NCBI GenBank assembly: GCA_019323515.1
Contig: JAHWHG010000007.1
Span: 167,749-231,748, forward strand
Direction: 5' to 3'
DNA: 64,000 nucleotides
Source of the DNA: Candidatus Woesearchaeota archaeon
Lineage (GTDB): Archaea; Nanobdellota; Nanobdellia; Woesearchaeales; JAHWHD01
In this document: in pieces, positions 17,017-25,955 of the stretch
Layout of the letters: each line of letters opens with the position of its first letter
How positions within the stretch are numbered: the first letter of the stretch is position 1
Notes under the pieces: generated by a model
What the model was told of the DNA's origin: nothing
Database searches by the model: none
The model's input: the letters and a program-made list of their open reading frames with translations, nothing else
Made by a program: the position numbers and the translations under genes

Positions 17017-17268
17017 ATGAAACTAACTGTATTTACTGGAAAAAACTGCCCAAAATGTCCTGCAGCAAAAGAACTTTGCGAGGAGATTGCAAAAGAAAAA
17101 GGTATGGAATATGAGGTTAAAGATATTGAAGAAAACATGTTTGAAGCACTTCAGCTACAGATTGCATCTACACCTACGATTCTGCTAAATGATAATATCT
17201 TATTCAGGTCTGACCCACCAACAAAAGAAGAACTTATCCAAGCTATTGAAGAAAACAGAGAGGGATGA
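17017..17268 (+). CDS. Glutaredoxin/NrdH-like thioredoxin-fold protein
   Basis: An 83-residue redox protein with the active site NCPKC (Cys 11 and 14) right after the first strand, the cis-proline segment ASTPTILLND, and a closing helix (TKEELIQAIEEN). A strong GGAGGT ribosome site lies ten bases before the ATG. Its place between the NrdD copies and NrdG suggests it reduces the catalytic disulfide or supports the activase. Many class III enzymes use formate instead, so this is inference. NrdH-like redoxin is the closest functional label. Confidence 0.82.
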   Translation: MKLTVFTGKNCPKCPAAKELCEEIAKEKGMEYEVKDIEENMFEALQLQIASTPTILLNDNILFRSDPPTKEELIQAIEENREG

Positions 17269-17322
17269 AAACTCTCTGGACCCAGTTTTCTCAGAATATA
17301 GATATCTCTCTGGGATATTAAG

Positions 17323-18078
17323 ATGGAAGCATATATAGCAGGCACTGTCCCAATGTCAACAGTTGACTGGCCTGGCAATATATCGCTAGTTATATTTTTT
17401 GCAGGCTGCGACTTCAAGTGCAGTTATTGCTATAACTCCAAGTTAGTTGAGTTTAAGCAAGAGTTCAAAAAGCCTATTAAAGAACTTAAAGAAGAGATTA
17501 AAAAAAGTTTGGGATTTATAGATGCAGTATTATTCTCAGGAGGAGAATGCTGCCTCCAACTTCAAGCATTGAAAGAATTGGCAAAATTCACAAAAAGTAT
17601 GGAACTAAAAGTAGGAATAGAAACTAACGGAACAAGACCAGGAGTTGTAAGGCACCTAATTAATGAAAGACTTATTGACTTTATTGGCCTTGACCTCAAG
17701 GCACCATTTGAACCAATCCTATTTGAAAATGTCACAAAATCAAAAACATTCTTCAAGACAACCGAAGAAGTTATAGACAACATAAAAGAGACTGTAGAGA
17801 TTCTAAAGAAGAATACAAATAAGCTAGAGATTGAGATAAGGACAACTGTAGTACCTACATTAGTACATACAAAAGAACATCTTGAATTAATAGGTAAAGA
17901 GATTCAAGGCTTAATCTGCACATGGTCACTGCAACAGTTCAGACCTGAAGAAGGAAAGATGATTGATAAATCTCTTGAAAAAGTTAAACCTCCAAAGCGA
18001 AGCGAACTAGAGTATTACAAAGAGCATCTTGAAAGAAAATTCCCATATCTTTCAATCAAGGTAAAAGCAATTGATTAA
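17323..18078 (+). CDS. nrdG: Anaerobic ribonucleotide reductase activating protein (radical SAM)
   Basis: Radical SAM activase that generates the glycyl radical on NrdD. The motif AGCDFKCSYC holds the [4Fe-4S]-binding cysteines 29, 33 and 36 (CxxxCxxC), after MSTVDWPGNISLVIF, typical of the archaeal/YjjW-like branch. GGECCLQ (about 73-79) is the SAM-binding GGE segment, and ETNGT follows. At 251 residues it is longer than the E. coli type (about 155), normal for archaeal forms. It is the last gene of the operon and must serve all three NrdD copies unless other activases exist outside the window. Confidence 0.9.
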   Translation: MEAYIAGTVPMSTVDWPGNISLVIFFAGCDFKCSYCYNSKLVEFKQEFKKPIKELKEEIKKSLGFIDAVLFSGGECCLQLQALKELAKFTKSMELKVGIETNGTRPGVVRHLINERLIDFIGLDLKAPFEPILFENVTKSKTFFKTTEEVIDNIKETVEILKKNTNKLEIEIRTTVVPTLVHTKEHLELIGKEIQGLICTWSLQQFRPEEGKMIDKSLEKVKPPKRSELEYYKEHLERKFPYLSIKVKAID

Positions 18079-18105
18079 TGAAAATTGATTGATGATTATG
18101 TAAAA

Positions 18106-18834
18106 TCAATCTGCTGATTTGAGATTCTTTAGTTTACCAAAAAAATACACCTTATCAGAAACAATATAAACCTCGAAGTTACTAAGTTTTTGCTTTAGAA
18201 AGGGACTTAGTATCTCTTCCTTAAGAATATCAGTACCTTCAGTTACAAGATTAAAAGATGGCATTACTATCAGCTTTTTTCTTTTCCAATTACCAATCAA
18301 AAAACATTTATAAGTCTCAAACCTTCCTGACTCTGACAGTGTTACAGCTGGATGCTCATGCCCAATTATAATATACTTTGCTTTCTTAAACACTTTATCA
18401 TTACTCTCATCAGGCAAAACATGACCATGGCAGATATAATAATCATCTACAACATAATAATCCCTTACCTCAAGATTCCTTTTTGCAGCAATGGGCTTAA
18501 GTATTGTATCATGATTACCTTTAAGCAGTACAATCTTCTTCGCATACTTAAACATCAAGTCTAAAATCCTTAGAGTATGCCTCCATTCTGTCTCAGATAT
18601 TGTACCAAACTCATGCTTTAGATCTCCATTTATAACAATAGTGTCTATCTTAACAGCCTTAAGCACATTCTCAAGACGCTTAACAGTCTCAACAAACTGA
18701 AACCTAGGAACAAGAACACCTTGCTTATTCAAAGCTTCTTCATATCCCATATGGATATCAGATACAACCAAAATCCTTTGCTTTCTAAAGTAAAGACACA
18801 AGTCAATAATTTCAAGCTCACTATTCAATCCCAT
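18106..18834 (-). CDS. COG1407-type metallophosphoesterase
   Basis: A 242-residue calcineurin-like phosphoesterase. Metal-binding motifs appear in order: SDIHMGYEEAL (D-x-H), NGDLKHEFG (GD), KGNHD (GNHD), CHGH and GHEHPAV (GH-x-H). The family is the ICC-like group that in many genomes accompanies Lhr-type helicases and, in bacteria, DNA ligase-associated repair clusters. Here lhr is two genes away on the same strand, with a ZIP transporter between on the opposite strand. A nuclease or phosphodiesterase acting in DNA repair is the likely role. Confidence 0.82.
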   Translation of the reverse strand: MGLNSELEIIDLCLYFRKQRILVVSDIHMGYEEALNKQGVLVPRFQFVETVKRLENVLKAVKIDTIVINGDLKHEFGTISETEWRHTLRILDLMFKYAKKIVLLKGNHDTILKPIAAKRNLEVRDYYVVDDYYICHGHVLPDESNDKVFKKAKYIIIGHEHPAVTLSESGRFETYKCFLIGNWKRKKLIVMPSFNLVTEGTDILKEEILSPFLKQKLSNFEVYIVSDKVYFFGKLKNLKSAD

Positions 18835-18918
18835 AACATAAAATTAAATTAAGTTCTTTATAAAATTAACTTATAAACAAAAATATTTATAAATTAAGAG
18901 ATATTAAATATAACAAAA

Positions 18919-19542
18919 ATGAACAAAATCTTTTATGCCATATTGTTAGTTACTGCGTTTTTTCAAGTAATTGGAAGCTTCATTGGCTCAATCTGTCATC
19001 GGAAGTTCAAAAAAAGACAAAACATTCTTATCATAATCGAAACCCTTCTAATGACAATAATATCTATAGAATTGATATATTTTGGAATTACAACAGAACC
19101 AATGTCATACCTTGGAGTGATTGCCGGATTAGGAGCGCTTACTCTCTTAAGCTGGTTCATACCCCACAAGCATTCGGACAAACTGTCTAGGATTAGCTTA
19201 CTTGTGTTTATAGCAATGTGCTTACACGAACTGCCAGAGGGCATTGCATTTGCCTCAAGCTACTTATTCAATAAAAATATTGGGATAGCAACCGCGATTC
19301 TTATGGCTTTGCATAATATTCCAGAAGGAATCATTGTCACTCTCCCATATATGATGAAGAACAAGCTAAAGCAAGGATTCTTAGCAGTGGTTATTACACA
19401 ATTATTATACATCATCGGCGCTGTCTTTACATTCATATTCCTGCTTAAATATTCACCAAAGATACATGCATTTATGATGTCATTTGCTGCTGGTGCAATG
19501 CTTTATGTGATTGTTGAAGAAGTTAGTCTGATTAAGAGATAG
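18919..19542 (+). CDS. ZIP-family metal transporter
   Basis: A 207-residue integral membrane protein with about seven or eight hydrophobic spans. The metal-binding helices carry LHELPEGIA (His 103, Glu 104 region) and LHNIPEGI (His 132 region), the hallmark pair of ZIP zinc/iron importers. A HKH stretch lies in the loop before them. It is shorter than many ZIP proteins (about 250-300) but has both signature helices. A TATA-like stretch AAATATTTATAAAT (about 18881-18894) lies just upstream. It is divergent from the phosphoesterase gene; the ion cannot be determined from sequence. Confidence 0.88.
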   Translation: MNKIFYAILLVTAFFQVIGSFIGSICHRKFKKRQNILIIIETLLMTIISIELIYFGITTEPMSYLGVIAGLGALTLLSWFIPHKHSDKLSRISLLVFIAMCLHELPEGIAFASSYLFNKNIGIATAILMALHNIPEGIIVTLPYMMKNKLKQGFLAVVITQLLYIIGAVFTFIFLLKYSPKIHAFMMSFAAGAMLYVIVEEVSLIKR

Positions 19543-19559
19543 TTATATTTTTCCTGTTC

Positions 19560-22169
19560 TTACTTTTTTCTTCCTTTATCTAACTCAATCTTAGCCCTCA
19601 CCATACTATGCATTCTTTTCAAGAACTCAAGCTTATCATCTGCTCTCAAGACATCAGAATAACCCTGTATAATAAGATTAAAGGCAAATGGACTAGGCAC
19701 TTTAACATTAAACTCTTTTAACTTAAGATCCTTGTTCTCTACCCATTTAAGGACTTTAACAGCATTGGAAATATCCATTAAATCCTCTAACACCTCCCTC
19801 TTAGCCTCTTTAAGTATACAGAAATCTTCAGAAATCCTTTTGACAGCATTCAAAAGTATCATAGAACTCACCTGCTGCCTTCCCACTCTTTTCTTTCTAC
19901 CTTTATAACTTCTGAGTATCATCAAAGCCCTTCCTGCACAATGCCTAAACCTTCTCTTCAAAACTTCAGAACCATCTAAAGCCCTCTCAAGCACCTTTCT
20001 AAAATCCTTAGACTTAAGAAGCTCAAAAGCCTTCAAAACATTAACAGACTTATCACTACCTACATAAAACCCATTATCACTTATCCCAATCTCAACATCC
20101 CTATGCTGTGTCCTTGAGATTGCAAAAGCAACAGCCCTTGACAAAGCATCATTAACCCTTCTACCTAAATTAGTATGAAATATATTATAAGTCCTCTGAT
20201 TGTCATTATACTTCTCAACAACCAACCATTTAAGGTTAGGTATTCCAAGATAGTCATACTGCTCTCGCATATAATTGTAAATAGCCTCAGCTGCTTTATT
20301 ATCAACATAAAGGAAATCATGGATAAACTTCAAAACTTCCTGCTTAGGAACATTATGGTTAAACTTATCCTGCATAAGGTATTTAAATTTAGAAATCTCT
20401 ACACCCAAATCAAACGACAAGGGTAACATCTCTGAAAACCATGATGGAACTGTTGGCTTCTTACCAGTAGCAGAGTTCACCTGTGCAACCATACCTCTTG
20501 CATAATTGAATTGATAAGTATCCCCACCAAGTACAAATATATCACCCTTCTTCAATCTCTCAAGAAACCCTTCGTCAATTGTACCAATAGTCTGCACACC
20601 AATCTTAACTGCAACACCATGCTGGTCAGGAATAGTACCAATATTAGTCATGTAAAGAACTCGTGCAAGCTTACCTCTCCGACCTATCTTACCATCTTCC
20701 TGCCAAATCTTAGCGTAGATGTTCCTATCCTCTAACTTTGAAAACTCACCTGCAAGATAATCAATTACCTCATTAAAATCAGCTCGACTCAAGTACTTAT
20801 AACAATAACTCCCTTTCACAAGCGTAAAAAGTTCCTTTTTCTCAATTACGCCATTTATTGCTATACCAAATATCTGCTGTGCAAGTACATCTAAGCAATT
20901 AGTAGGTATATGCAATCTGTCAATCTTTTTCTCAATTGCATTCTTTAGAAGTACAGAACATTCAACCAAATCATCCCTGTCCATCACAATTATTCTTCCT
21001 TTTACTGTCTGGTGAAGCCTGTGACCTGCTCTACCTGCTCTTTGCAAAAACCTAGCAACACTTTTAGGCGAACCTAAACAGATAACAAGGTCAATATAAC
21101 CAATATCAATGCCTAACTCAAGAGAAGTACTGCACACAACTGCCTTAAGTTCTCCCTTTCTCAGGGATTCCTCAATCTTAAGCCTATGCCTTTTTGACAA
21201 TGAACCATGGTGCGCTCCTATAAGAGTTGAAACCTTCTCAGGAGGCCCTTCATCAATCTCATAATATTTCTTTGGGAATTTAGACTTAAGATGATGTACA
21301 ACCCTCTCTGTTCCAGAACGAGTATTTGTAAATATCAAAGTAGTTTTATGTTTATGTATAAGATCATCAATCAACTCATAAGTCTTCCTACTCAATGTCT
21401 CATAATCAGTGTTTATCAAATCATCAACAGGACTCACTACCCTTAAATCCAAGTTTTTGATAAACTGTACATCAACTATTTTACAGGACCTATCATTACC
21501 TACCAAAAACTTAGCAACCTCTTCCAATGGAGAGACTGTAGCTGATAACCCAACCCTGCAAAGTCCAGGTGATAATCTTTGTAAGCTTTCCATTGATAAC
21601 GATAGATGAACCCCTCTCTTATTCTCAGCAAGTGCATGGATTTCATCAATTATACACCAGTCAACTCTTGAAAGATGCAACCTGAACTTAGGACTGCAAA
21701 GAAGAATTGCCAAAGACTCAGGTGTAGTGATAAGTATATGTGGAGGGTTCTTAGTCATCTTGGAACGTTCAGTTTGTGTAGTGTCACCTGTCCTAACACC
21801 AATCCTTATTCCAAGTTCCTTACCATTAATCTTTTCAATCTCAGCCAAAGGCTCAACAAGATTCTTGTAAATATCATTAGACAGTGCCTTTAAAGGTGAA
21901 ATATAAACACAATAGGTTTTATCCTCAAGTATACCTTTCTGCGCTGAATCAACCAGTTCATTCAATATTGAAAGAAAACCTGTCAAAGTCTTTGTAGCAC
22001 CAGTTGGAGCTGAGACCAAAATATTATTCCTTGAATGGATTTCCATAACTCCAAAAAGCTGTGGCAATGAAAAAGACTTGAACCTACTGAAAAACCAATC
22101 CTTAACAAAAGGATTAAGGACATTATTCAATTGTTCTTCAGTATTTGGCTTTTTTTTGTAGCTTATCAT
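19560..22169 (-). CDS. lhr: Lhr-type ATP-dependent helicase
   Basis: An 869-residue superfamily 2 helicase of the archaeal Lhr-core type. Motifs in order: SAPTGATKT (53-61, motif I), DEIHAL (175-180, motif II), LSATVSP (209-215, motif III), and QRAGRAGHR (motif VI). A winged-helix and Lhr-specific C-terminal region follow (about 420-869). Lhr helicases unwind RNA-DNA or forked DNA and are tied to repair. Motif I has Thr where the glycine before Lys is expected (AxxGxGKT), which is odd. The promoter has a 16-base element (22240-22255) shared with the YprB-like gene. Its 3' end lies 17 bases from that of the convergent ZIP gene. Confidence 0.9.
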   Translation of the reverse strand: MISYKKKPNTEEQLNNVLNPFVKDWFFSRFKSFSLPQLFGVMEIHSRNNILVSAPTGATKTLTGFLSILNELVDSAQKGILEDKTYCVYISPLKALSNDIYKNLVEPLAEIEKINGKELGIRIGVRTGDTTQTERSKMTKNPPHILITTPESLAILLCSPKFRLHLSRVDWCIIDEIHALAENKRGVHLSLSMESLQRLSPGLCRVGLSATVSPLEEVAKFLVGNDRSCKIVDVQFIKNLDLRVVSPVDDLINTDYETLSRKTYELIDDLIHKHKTTLIFTNTRSGTERVVHHLKSKFPKKYYEIDEGPPEKVSTLIGAHHGSLSKRHRLKIEESLRKGELKAVVCSTSLELGIDIGYIDLVICLGSPKSVARFLQRAGRAGHRLHQTVKGRIIVMDRDDLVECSVLLKNAIEKKIDRLHIPTNCLDVLAQQIFGIAINGVIEKKELFTLVKGSYCYKYLSRADFNEVIDYLAGEFSKLEDRNIYAKIWQEDGKIGRRGKLARVLYMTNIGTIPDQHGVAVKIGVQTIGTIDEGFLERLKKGDIFVLGGDTYQFNYARGMVAQVNSATGKKPTVPSWFSEMLPLSFDLGVEISKFKYLMQDKFNHNVPKQEVLKFIHDFLYVDNKAAEAIYNYMREQYDYLGIPNLKWLVVEKYNDNQRTYNIFHTNLGRRVNDALSRAVAFAISRTQHRDVEIGISDNGFYVGSDKSVNVLKAFELLKSKDFRKVLERALDGSEVLKRRFRHCAGRALMILRSYKGRKKRVGRQQVSSMILLNAVKRISEDFCILKEAKREVLEDLMDISNAVKVLKWVENKDLKLKEFNVKVPSPFAFNLIIQGYSDVLRADDKLEFLKRMHSMVRAKIELDKGRKK

Positions 22170-22239
22170 GTCAAAACCACACAGTTCTAACTATCTAAAC
22201 ACCTCAATTAGAACTAAACTTATAAACATAATCTGGAGT

Positions 22240-22255
22240 TGTCCTGTGTCCAGTG
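22240..22255 (-). promoter_or_regulatory. Shared upstream element, lhr promoter
   Basis: On the minus strand this reads CACTGGACACAGGACA. It is centred about 24 bases upstream of a TATA-like TTTATAAG (about 22219-22228). A copy differing at one base lies at the same distance from the TATA box of the YprB-like gene. It contains two GGACA half-repeats six bases apart, which suggests a protein bound as a direct-repeat dimer. Factor unknown. Confidence 0.55.
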
Positions 22256-22332
22256 TATAATACCTAAGAATGCTTTATAAAGGTTTCGTAGAACTTCAAC
22301 ACATAAAACCAGCACCAAAAATAAGACTAAAA

Positions 22333-22968
22333 CTACCTGCTTATCTCGACACCTACTTTCTTGCACCACTTACATATTGGACACTTGCTACAAATAGGAG
22401 AAATCGGCCTGCAGGTAGCCTTCCCATGCCTTACCATCAACTCATTGAACATCATCCAATACTTTCTTGGCAAATTCTTCCTAAGCACCATCTCAGTTTC
22501 TTCAGGATTCTTTGTCTCTATCCAACCTATCCTATTAGGAATCCTATGCGCATGTGTATCAATAGCCAATCCCTCCTTATCATGCCCATAAGTTACCACA
22601 ATATTAGCAGTCTTTCTTCCAACACCTTTCAGCTTCAGAAGTTCATCAATTGTATCTGGAACCTTATCCTTATAATCCTCATGGATTACTCTAGCAATAT
22701 CTTTTATCCGCTCAGCTTTAGTCTTATAAAACCCAACAGGATAGATAAGCTTCCGTATCATACCTAAATCCAGATTCATCAATTCCTTAGGAGTCCCCGC
22801 TACTTTAAACAACCTTCTTGATGCAACATAAGTAACCTCATCCTTAGTACGAAGTGACAATATACAGGATATCAAAACCTGGAATGGATTAGAATCACCA
22901 TGCTCTTTGAACTTAGTAATAGGATAACGTTCCTCTAGCTTTTTGAAGATTATTGCGACGTTTTTCAT
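22333..22968 (-). CDS. nth: Endonuclease III (DNA glycosylase/AP lyase)
   Basis: Removes oxidised pyrimidines and nicks abasic sites. The helix-hairpin-helix KLKGVGRKTANIV carries the catalytic Lys; AIDTHAHRIPNRIG carries the catalytic Asp. The C-terminal cluster CRPISPIC-SKC-PICKWC fits C-x6-C-x2-C-x5-C for [4Fe-4S]. The ATG at 22968 overlaps the TGA of the TrmB-family gene as ATGA; an ATG at 22986 would add six residues. It is probably transcribed from the TrmB promoter, which would place this repair enzyme under that operon's control. Confidence 0.92.
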   Translation of the reverse strand: MKNVAIIFKKLEERYPITKFKEHGDSNPFQVLISCILSLRTKDEVTYVASRRLFKVAGTPKELMNLDLGMIRKLIYPVGFYKTKAERIKDIARVIHEDYKDKVPDTIDELLKLKGVGRKTANIVVTYGHDKEGLAIDTHAHRIPNRIGWIETKNPEETEMVLRKNLPRKYWMMFNELMVRHGKATCRPISPICSKCPICKWCKKVGVEISR

Positions 22969-23729
22969 TTCTTTGCACTTTTCCATTTAGTATTAAAATA
23001 TTTAAGTGCTCTATCTCTAAATCTAAGATTCTTAATCTTAATTATTATTGGATCATCCCCCCACAAAGCAAGCAAGATAGTATCTTTAAATATCATCATC
23101 CCCCAAGGGAATTCTTCATCTAGATATCTTAAAGAATAAGTTTTTTGGTTAGAATAGAAAGATTTCCAGATTTTCCTCACTCCAGATGAACCTAAACCTT
23201 GGAGATGACACTTTTTCTCTTCAACAAGATTATTGATTTTAAGATAAAAATCATGAACAGATTTATCCTCCTGAAACTCTGAGGGCAGACCAATAAATTG
23301 TGCAGTCTGACCTTTACTCAATTTTTCATACTCCTCAAGATAAGCAGTCTGAAAACCTTTCCTTCCACGAAAAACTTGTACATCAGTCTTTTGTTTAGCT
23401 AATTCCTTTTGAAGTTTCAGTTTTGGGAGTAATTTATTAATTTCTTTCTTCCTTTCATCAATCTGTTTCTTTTGATCCTCTAAAAAATTTAAAAAAACTT
23501 CTGGTTCAGCTGCCTGATAATGTTTAATTTTCCCGACCATGACAAAACTAACCAAACCTTTCTCAATTAACTTATTTAAGTTATTATGGACAACAGAAGA
23601 CTGTAAGTTCGTTTGCTCAATGATGACTCCGACCTTTGTTATACCTACTTCTATCAGTGTTAAATAGATTATAGACTGCGCATTAGATAACCCTGCAGAT
23701 TCTAGTGTTTTCACATCGGATTCCTTCAT
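22965..23729 (-). CDS. TrmB-family transcriptional regulator
   Basis: A 254-residue regulator. The N-terminal winged helix spans about 10-70: LSNAQSIIYLTLIEVGITKVGVI, then LQSSVVHNNLNKLIEKGLVSF as recognition helix, and a wing GKIKHYQAAEP. A coiled-coil linker (about 75-115) and a C-terminal effector-like domain follow. The family senses sugars or other small molecules; this ligand is unknown. A TATA-like TTTATAAA (about 23752-23760) is centred about 27 bases before the ATG, so the message is probably leaderless. A perfect inverted repeat (23770-23792) lies just upstream and is the best candidate operator. It is followed by nth with a 4-base overlap. Confidence 0.85.
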   Translation of the reverse strand: MKESDVKTLESAGLSNAQSIIYLTLIEVGITKVGVIIEQTNLQSSVVHNNLNKLIEKGLVSFVMVGKIKHYQAAEPEVFLNFLEDQKKQIDERKKEINKLLPKLKLQKELAKQKTDVQVFRGRKGFQTAYLEEYEKLSKGQTAQFIGLPSEFQEDKSVHDFYLKINNLVEEKKCHLQGLGSSGVRKIWKSFYSNQKTYSLRYLDEEFPWGMMIFKDTILLALWGDDPIIIKIKNLRFRDRALKYFNTKWKSAKK

Positions 23730-23769
23730 ATAACTTTAAAGGGAATAGGACTTTATAAAACTTACTAAA

Positions 23770-23792
23770 AACTCTCCTTATGAAGGAGAGTT
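23770..23792. promoter_or_regulatory. Perfect 10-bp inverted repeat between divergent genes
   Basis: Arms AACTCTCCTT and AAGGAGAGTT are separated by ATG. It lies between the TATA boxes of the TrmB-family gene and the lipoprotein gene, within about 10 bases of each. It therefore can act as an operator for both. A terminator is unlikely because neither side has a gene ending here. It could also form a stem in RNA, but both transcripts seem to start outside it. Confidence 0.6.
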
Positions 23793-23828
23793 AATCTTTA
23801 TATAATTTAAGAATTCACCAAAATTACA

Positions 23829-24239
23829 ATGAAAAAACTAACATCAATACTAGCAGCATTGGCATTAACATGCTCTGCATGTGGAGAAAGGCCAAGCGAC
23901 ACTTGGATAGAGAACAAGATCAGAAGCAACATTGAAAGAAAGAATCAAGCAAGATGCATAGAGATAAGGTATTCACCAATTTCCAGTAGCGCTAATGTAT
24001 TTAGCAGAAGATACTATGACTATGATGGAGACGGCAAGACAGTTGAGCAATATATTGTTATCGGAGAATTTCCTATTATGATTAGATGGAACGCTGTACG
24101 CCCAGGAAAAAAACCAAGGTTTGACCCACGAAACGTCCTTAGATGTCAGAGATATATGACAAAGGAAGAACAACAAAGATTCGATAAAGAATACCAAGAC
24201 CTTATAAAAAGTTTTGACTGGGGAACAAAGCCTAAATAA
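23829..24239 (+). CDS. Small predicted lipoprotein, function unknown
   Basis: A 136-residue protein with a signal peptide (MKKLTSILAALALTCSAC) ending in a lipobox-like stretch with Cys 21 or nearby Cys 18 as possible anchor. The mature part has a YYDYDGDGKTVEQY loop (about 60-75) that looks like a Ca2+-binding DxDGDG turn, and two further cysteines. I do not recognise a named domain. TATA-like TTTATATAATT (23797-23807) is centred 27 bases before the ATG, so it is leaderless. It is divergent from the TrmB-family gene and shares its intergenic palindrome, so it may be a target of that regulator. It overlaps the convergent DUF4130 gene by eight bases. Confidence 0.6.
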   Translation: MKKLTSILAALALTCSACGERPSDTWIENKIRSNIERKNQARCIEIRYSPISSSANVFSRRYYDYDGDGKTVEQYIVIGEFPIMIRWNAVRPGKKPRFDPRNVLRCQRYMTKEEQQRFDKEYQDLIKSFDWGTKPK

Positions 24240-24834
24240 ACTCATCCAACCTCCTACACTTCATAAACTTCCTCCTCTCCATAGCCAAACCTTCATTATT
24301 ATGGTATTTCTTAGGTATGTTCTTCAGAAAAAGCCTAACATTCTTCCTCTGCTTGATAAAGTTAGCATCGTAAAGATTCTCCCAGGACAGTTCATCAAAT
24401 TCAATCAAATCCTTCAACATGTTGTTCTCAGGCAAAGTCTTCTCCATCATCCTGACAACCTTCATCATCCTTTCTTTAGTCTTAACAAAACCAGACTCAT
24501 GCGAATTAATAAAAGTCCCCCTTCTGCTTTCCAAGAGAATCACAAACAGAGGAAACCTTGATAAAAACCAATCAGCAACCATATCTTCTATCTCATGCTC
24601 AGGATCAATCCTCCCATAAATAATACCATGCTTTGAAATCTTCAGCCTAGAAAAAGCTCTGCACCTCTGATAATCATTAGCAACCTGCCTATGTAAAGAA
24701 TATAAGCTATTAGACTCTTTAGTCGCTTTGTTAAGTACAAGGGCTTCATCCTGCTCACAAACAGCTTCCCATAACTTCTCTGTAAACTTAGCATGCCTTG
24801 ATGCAAGCTCAAAATTCTCCATCACACAATTCAT
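24232..24834 (-). CDS. DUF4130-family DNA metabolism protein
   Basis: A 200-residue protein matching the family called probable DNA metabolism protein (DUF4130, TIGR03915). Landmarks are YSLHRQVANDYQRCRAFSRLKIS, GIIYGRIDPEHEIEDMVADWFLSRFP and the His-rich DPEH...FPLFVILLESRRGTF core, then a C-terminal YHNNEGLAMERRKF segment. It overlaps the radical SAM gene by ATGA, exactly the pairing known from other genomes. In bacteria the domain can be fused to a uracil-DNA glycosylase, which supports a role in DNA repair or modification. The chemistry is not known. Confidence 0.8.
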   Translation of the reverse strand: MNCVMENFELASRHAKFTEKLWEAVCEQDEALVLNKATKESNSLYSLHRQVANDYQRCRAFSRLKISKHGIIYGRIDPEHEIEDMVADWFLSRFPLFVILLESRRGTFINSHESGFVKTKERMMKVVRMMEKTLPENNMLKDLIEFDELSWENLYDANFIKQRKNVRLFLKNIPKKYHNNEGLAMERRKFMKCRRLDEFI

Positions 24835-25955
24835 GATACAAACTCACCTAACATCTTTTGATGATATCCATCAATCTTTATGAAAGGTATTGCTCTTTTC
24901 AAGACAACACCCATATTATGAAGATGCTTCTTAGATATTATAGAACCAGACTCCTGTAACTCCAATATCCTCTTGGCATTCCTTGGACCAATGCCAGGTA
25001 CCCTAATCAAATCATCCCAGCCTGCTTCGTTTACATCAACAGGACCATCAAAATACCTTCTTGCAAGAGCAATCTTAGGATCTTCTTTTGGCAGCATGCC
25101 ATCATCCATTATATCCTTAAATTCATTAAGCTTAATGTAATACTTCCTCATCATAAAATCTATATTATACAACCTGTGCTCTCTTAATAAGGGTTGTTTC
25201 TTCTTACCAGCAAGAGGAGTGTTCTCAACAGGCATAAAAGCTGAATAATACCCTCGTTTAAGCTTTATATTCTTATACTCCCAATCAATCATCCTCAGTA
25301 TCTCAAGGTCAGTCTCATCCGAACCCCCAACAACAAGCTGGGTAGTCTGTCCTGAAGGAATCTTCATCCTCTTTAACCAAGCCTGCCTTCGCAATATATC
25401 AATCTTAAAATCCTTAACACTAGATATTTCAGAAAGTCGTGACTTATTTGGAGCTTCAAGATTAACAGACATCCTATCAGCAAACTCAGAAGCCTGCTTA
25501 ATTAATTCATAAGAAGTCCCAGGCAGAACCTTAAAATGAATATAACCCTGAAACTTATACTTGCTCCTAATCAAGTTAATGGCTTCAATCATCTGTTCTG
25601 TTGTAGAATCAGCATCCTTAACAACAGCAGAACTAAGGAAAAGACCTTCAACATAATTCCTAACATATAATGACATAAAGGTCTTAGCCAGCTCATCTGG
25701 CTTAAAGGATGCTGGCTTCTTATTACAACCAGAAGCATTCTGGCAGTATTTACAATCATGCGAACAAGCATTTGAAAAAAGGGTCTTATAGAGCGATATA
25801 CATCTACCATCTTCAGTAAAAGAATGACATATACCACAACCAGCAGCGTTGCCTATTCTATCATTTGTTTTAACCTTACGATTAGATGCAGAACTAGCGC
25901 AGCTGTCAAACTTGCTCGCATCAGCAAGCACCTTAACCTTTTCCAAGACATTCAT
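24831..25955 (-). CDS. Putative DNA modification/repair radical SAM protein
   Basis: A 374-residue radical SAM protein of the TIGR03916 type. Cysteines in SNACSHDCKYCQNASGC form CxxxCxxC for the [4Fe-4S] cluster, preceded by another Cys pair (GCGICHSF). The C-terminus has a helix-hairpin-helix (DLIRVPGIGPRNAKRILEL), a DNA-binding element. Family members are predicted to act on DNA damage, and the paired DUF4130 gene follows with an ATGA overlap. It overlaps the upstream YprB-like nuclease gene by 23 bases. The three genes probably form one operon controlled from the promoter near 26700. Confidence 0.85.
   Translation of the reverse strand: MNVLEKVKVLADASKFDSCASSASNRKVKTNDRIGNAAGCGICHSFTEDGRCISLYKTLFSNACSHDCKYCQNASGCNKKPASFKPDELAKTFMSLYVRNYVEGLFLSSAVVKDADSTTEQMIEAINLIRSKYKFQGYIHFKVLPGTSYELIKQASEFADRMSVNLEAPNKSRLSEISSVKDFKIDILRRQAWLKRMKIPSGQTTQLVVGGSDETDLEILRMIDWEYKNIKLKRGYYSAFMPVENTPLAGKKKQPLLREHRLYNIDFMMRKYYIKLNEFKDIMDDGMLPKEDPKIALARRYFDGPVDVNEAGWDDLIRVPGIGPRNAKRILELQESGSIISKKHLHNMGVVLKRAIPFIKIDGYHQKMLGEFVS

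Noticed and set aside
17273..17285. CTCTGGACCCAG upstream of nrdG, similar to the shared repair-gene element
   Set aside because: Matches only about 10 of 12 positions and lies nearer to the following TATA-like stretch than in the two proposed sites.
22270..22767. Long plus-strand open frame of 165 codons
   Set aside because: It is antisense to nth, which has all catalytic and cluster residues; the antisense product has no recognisable features.
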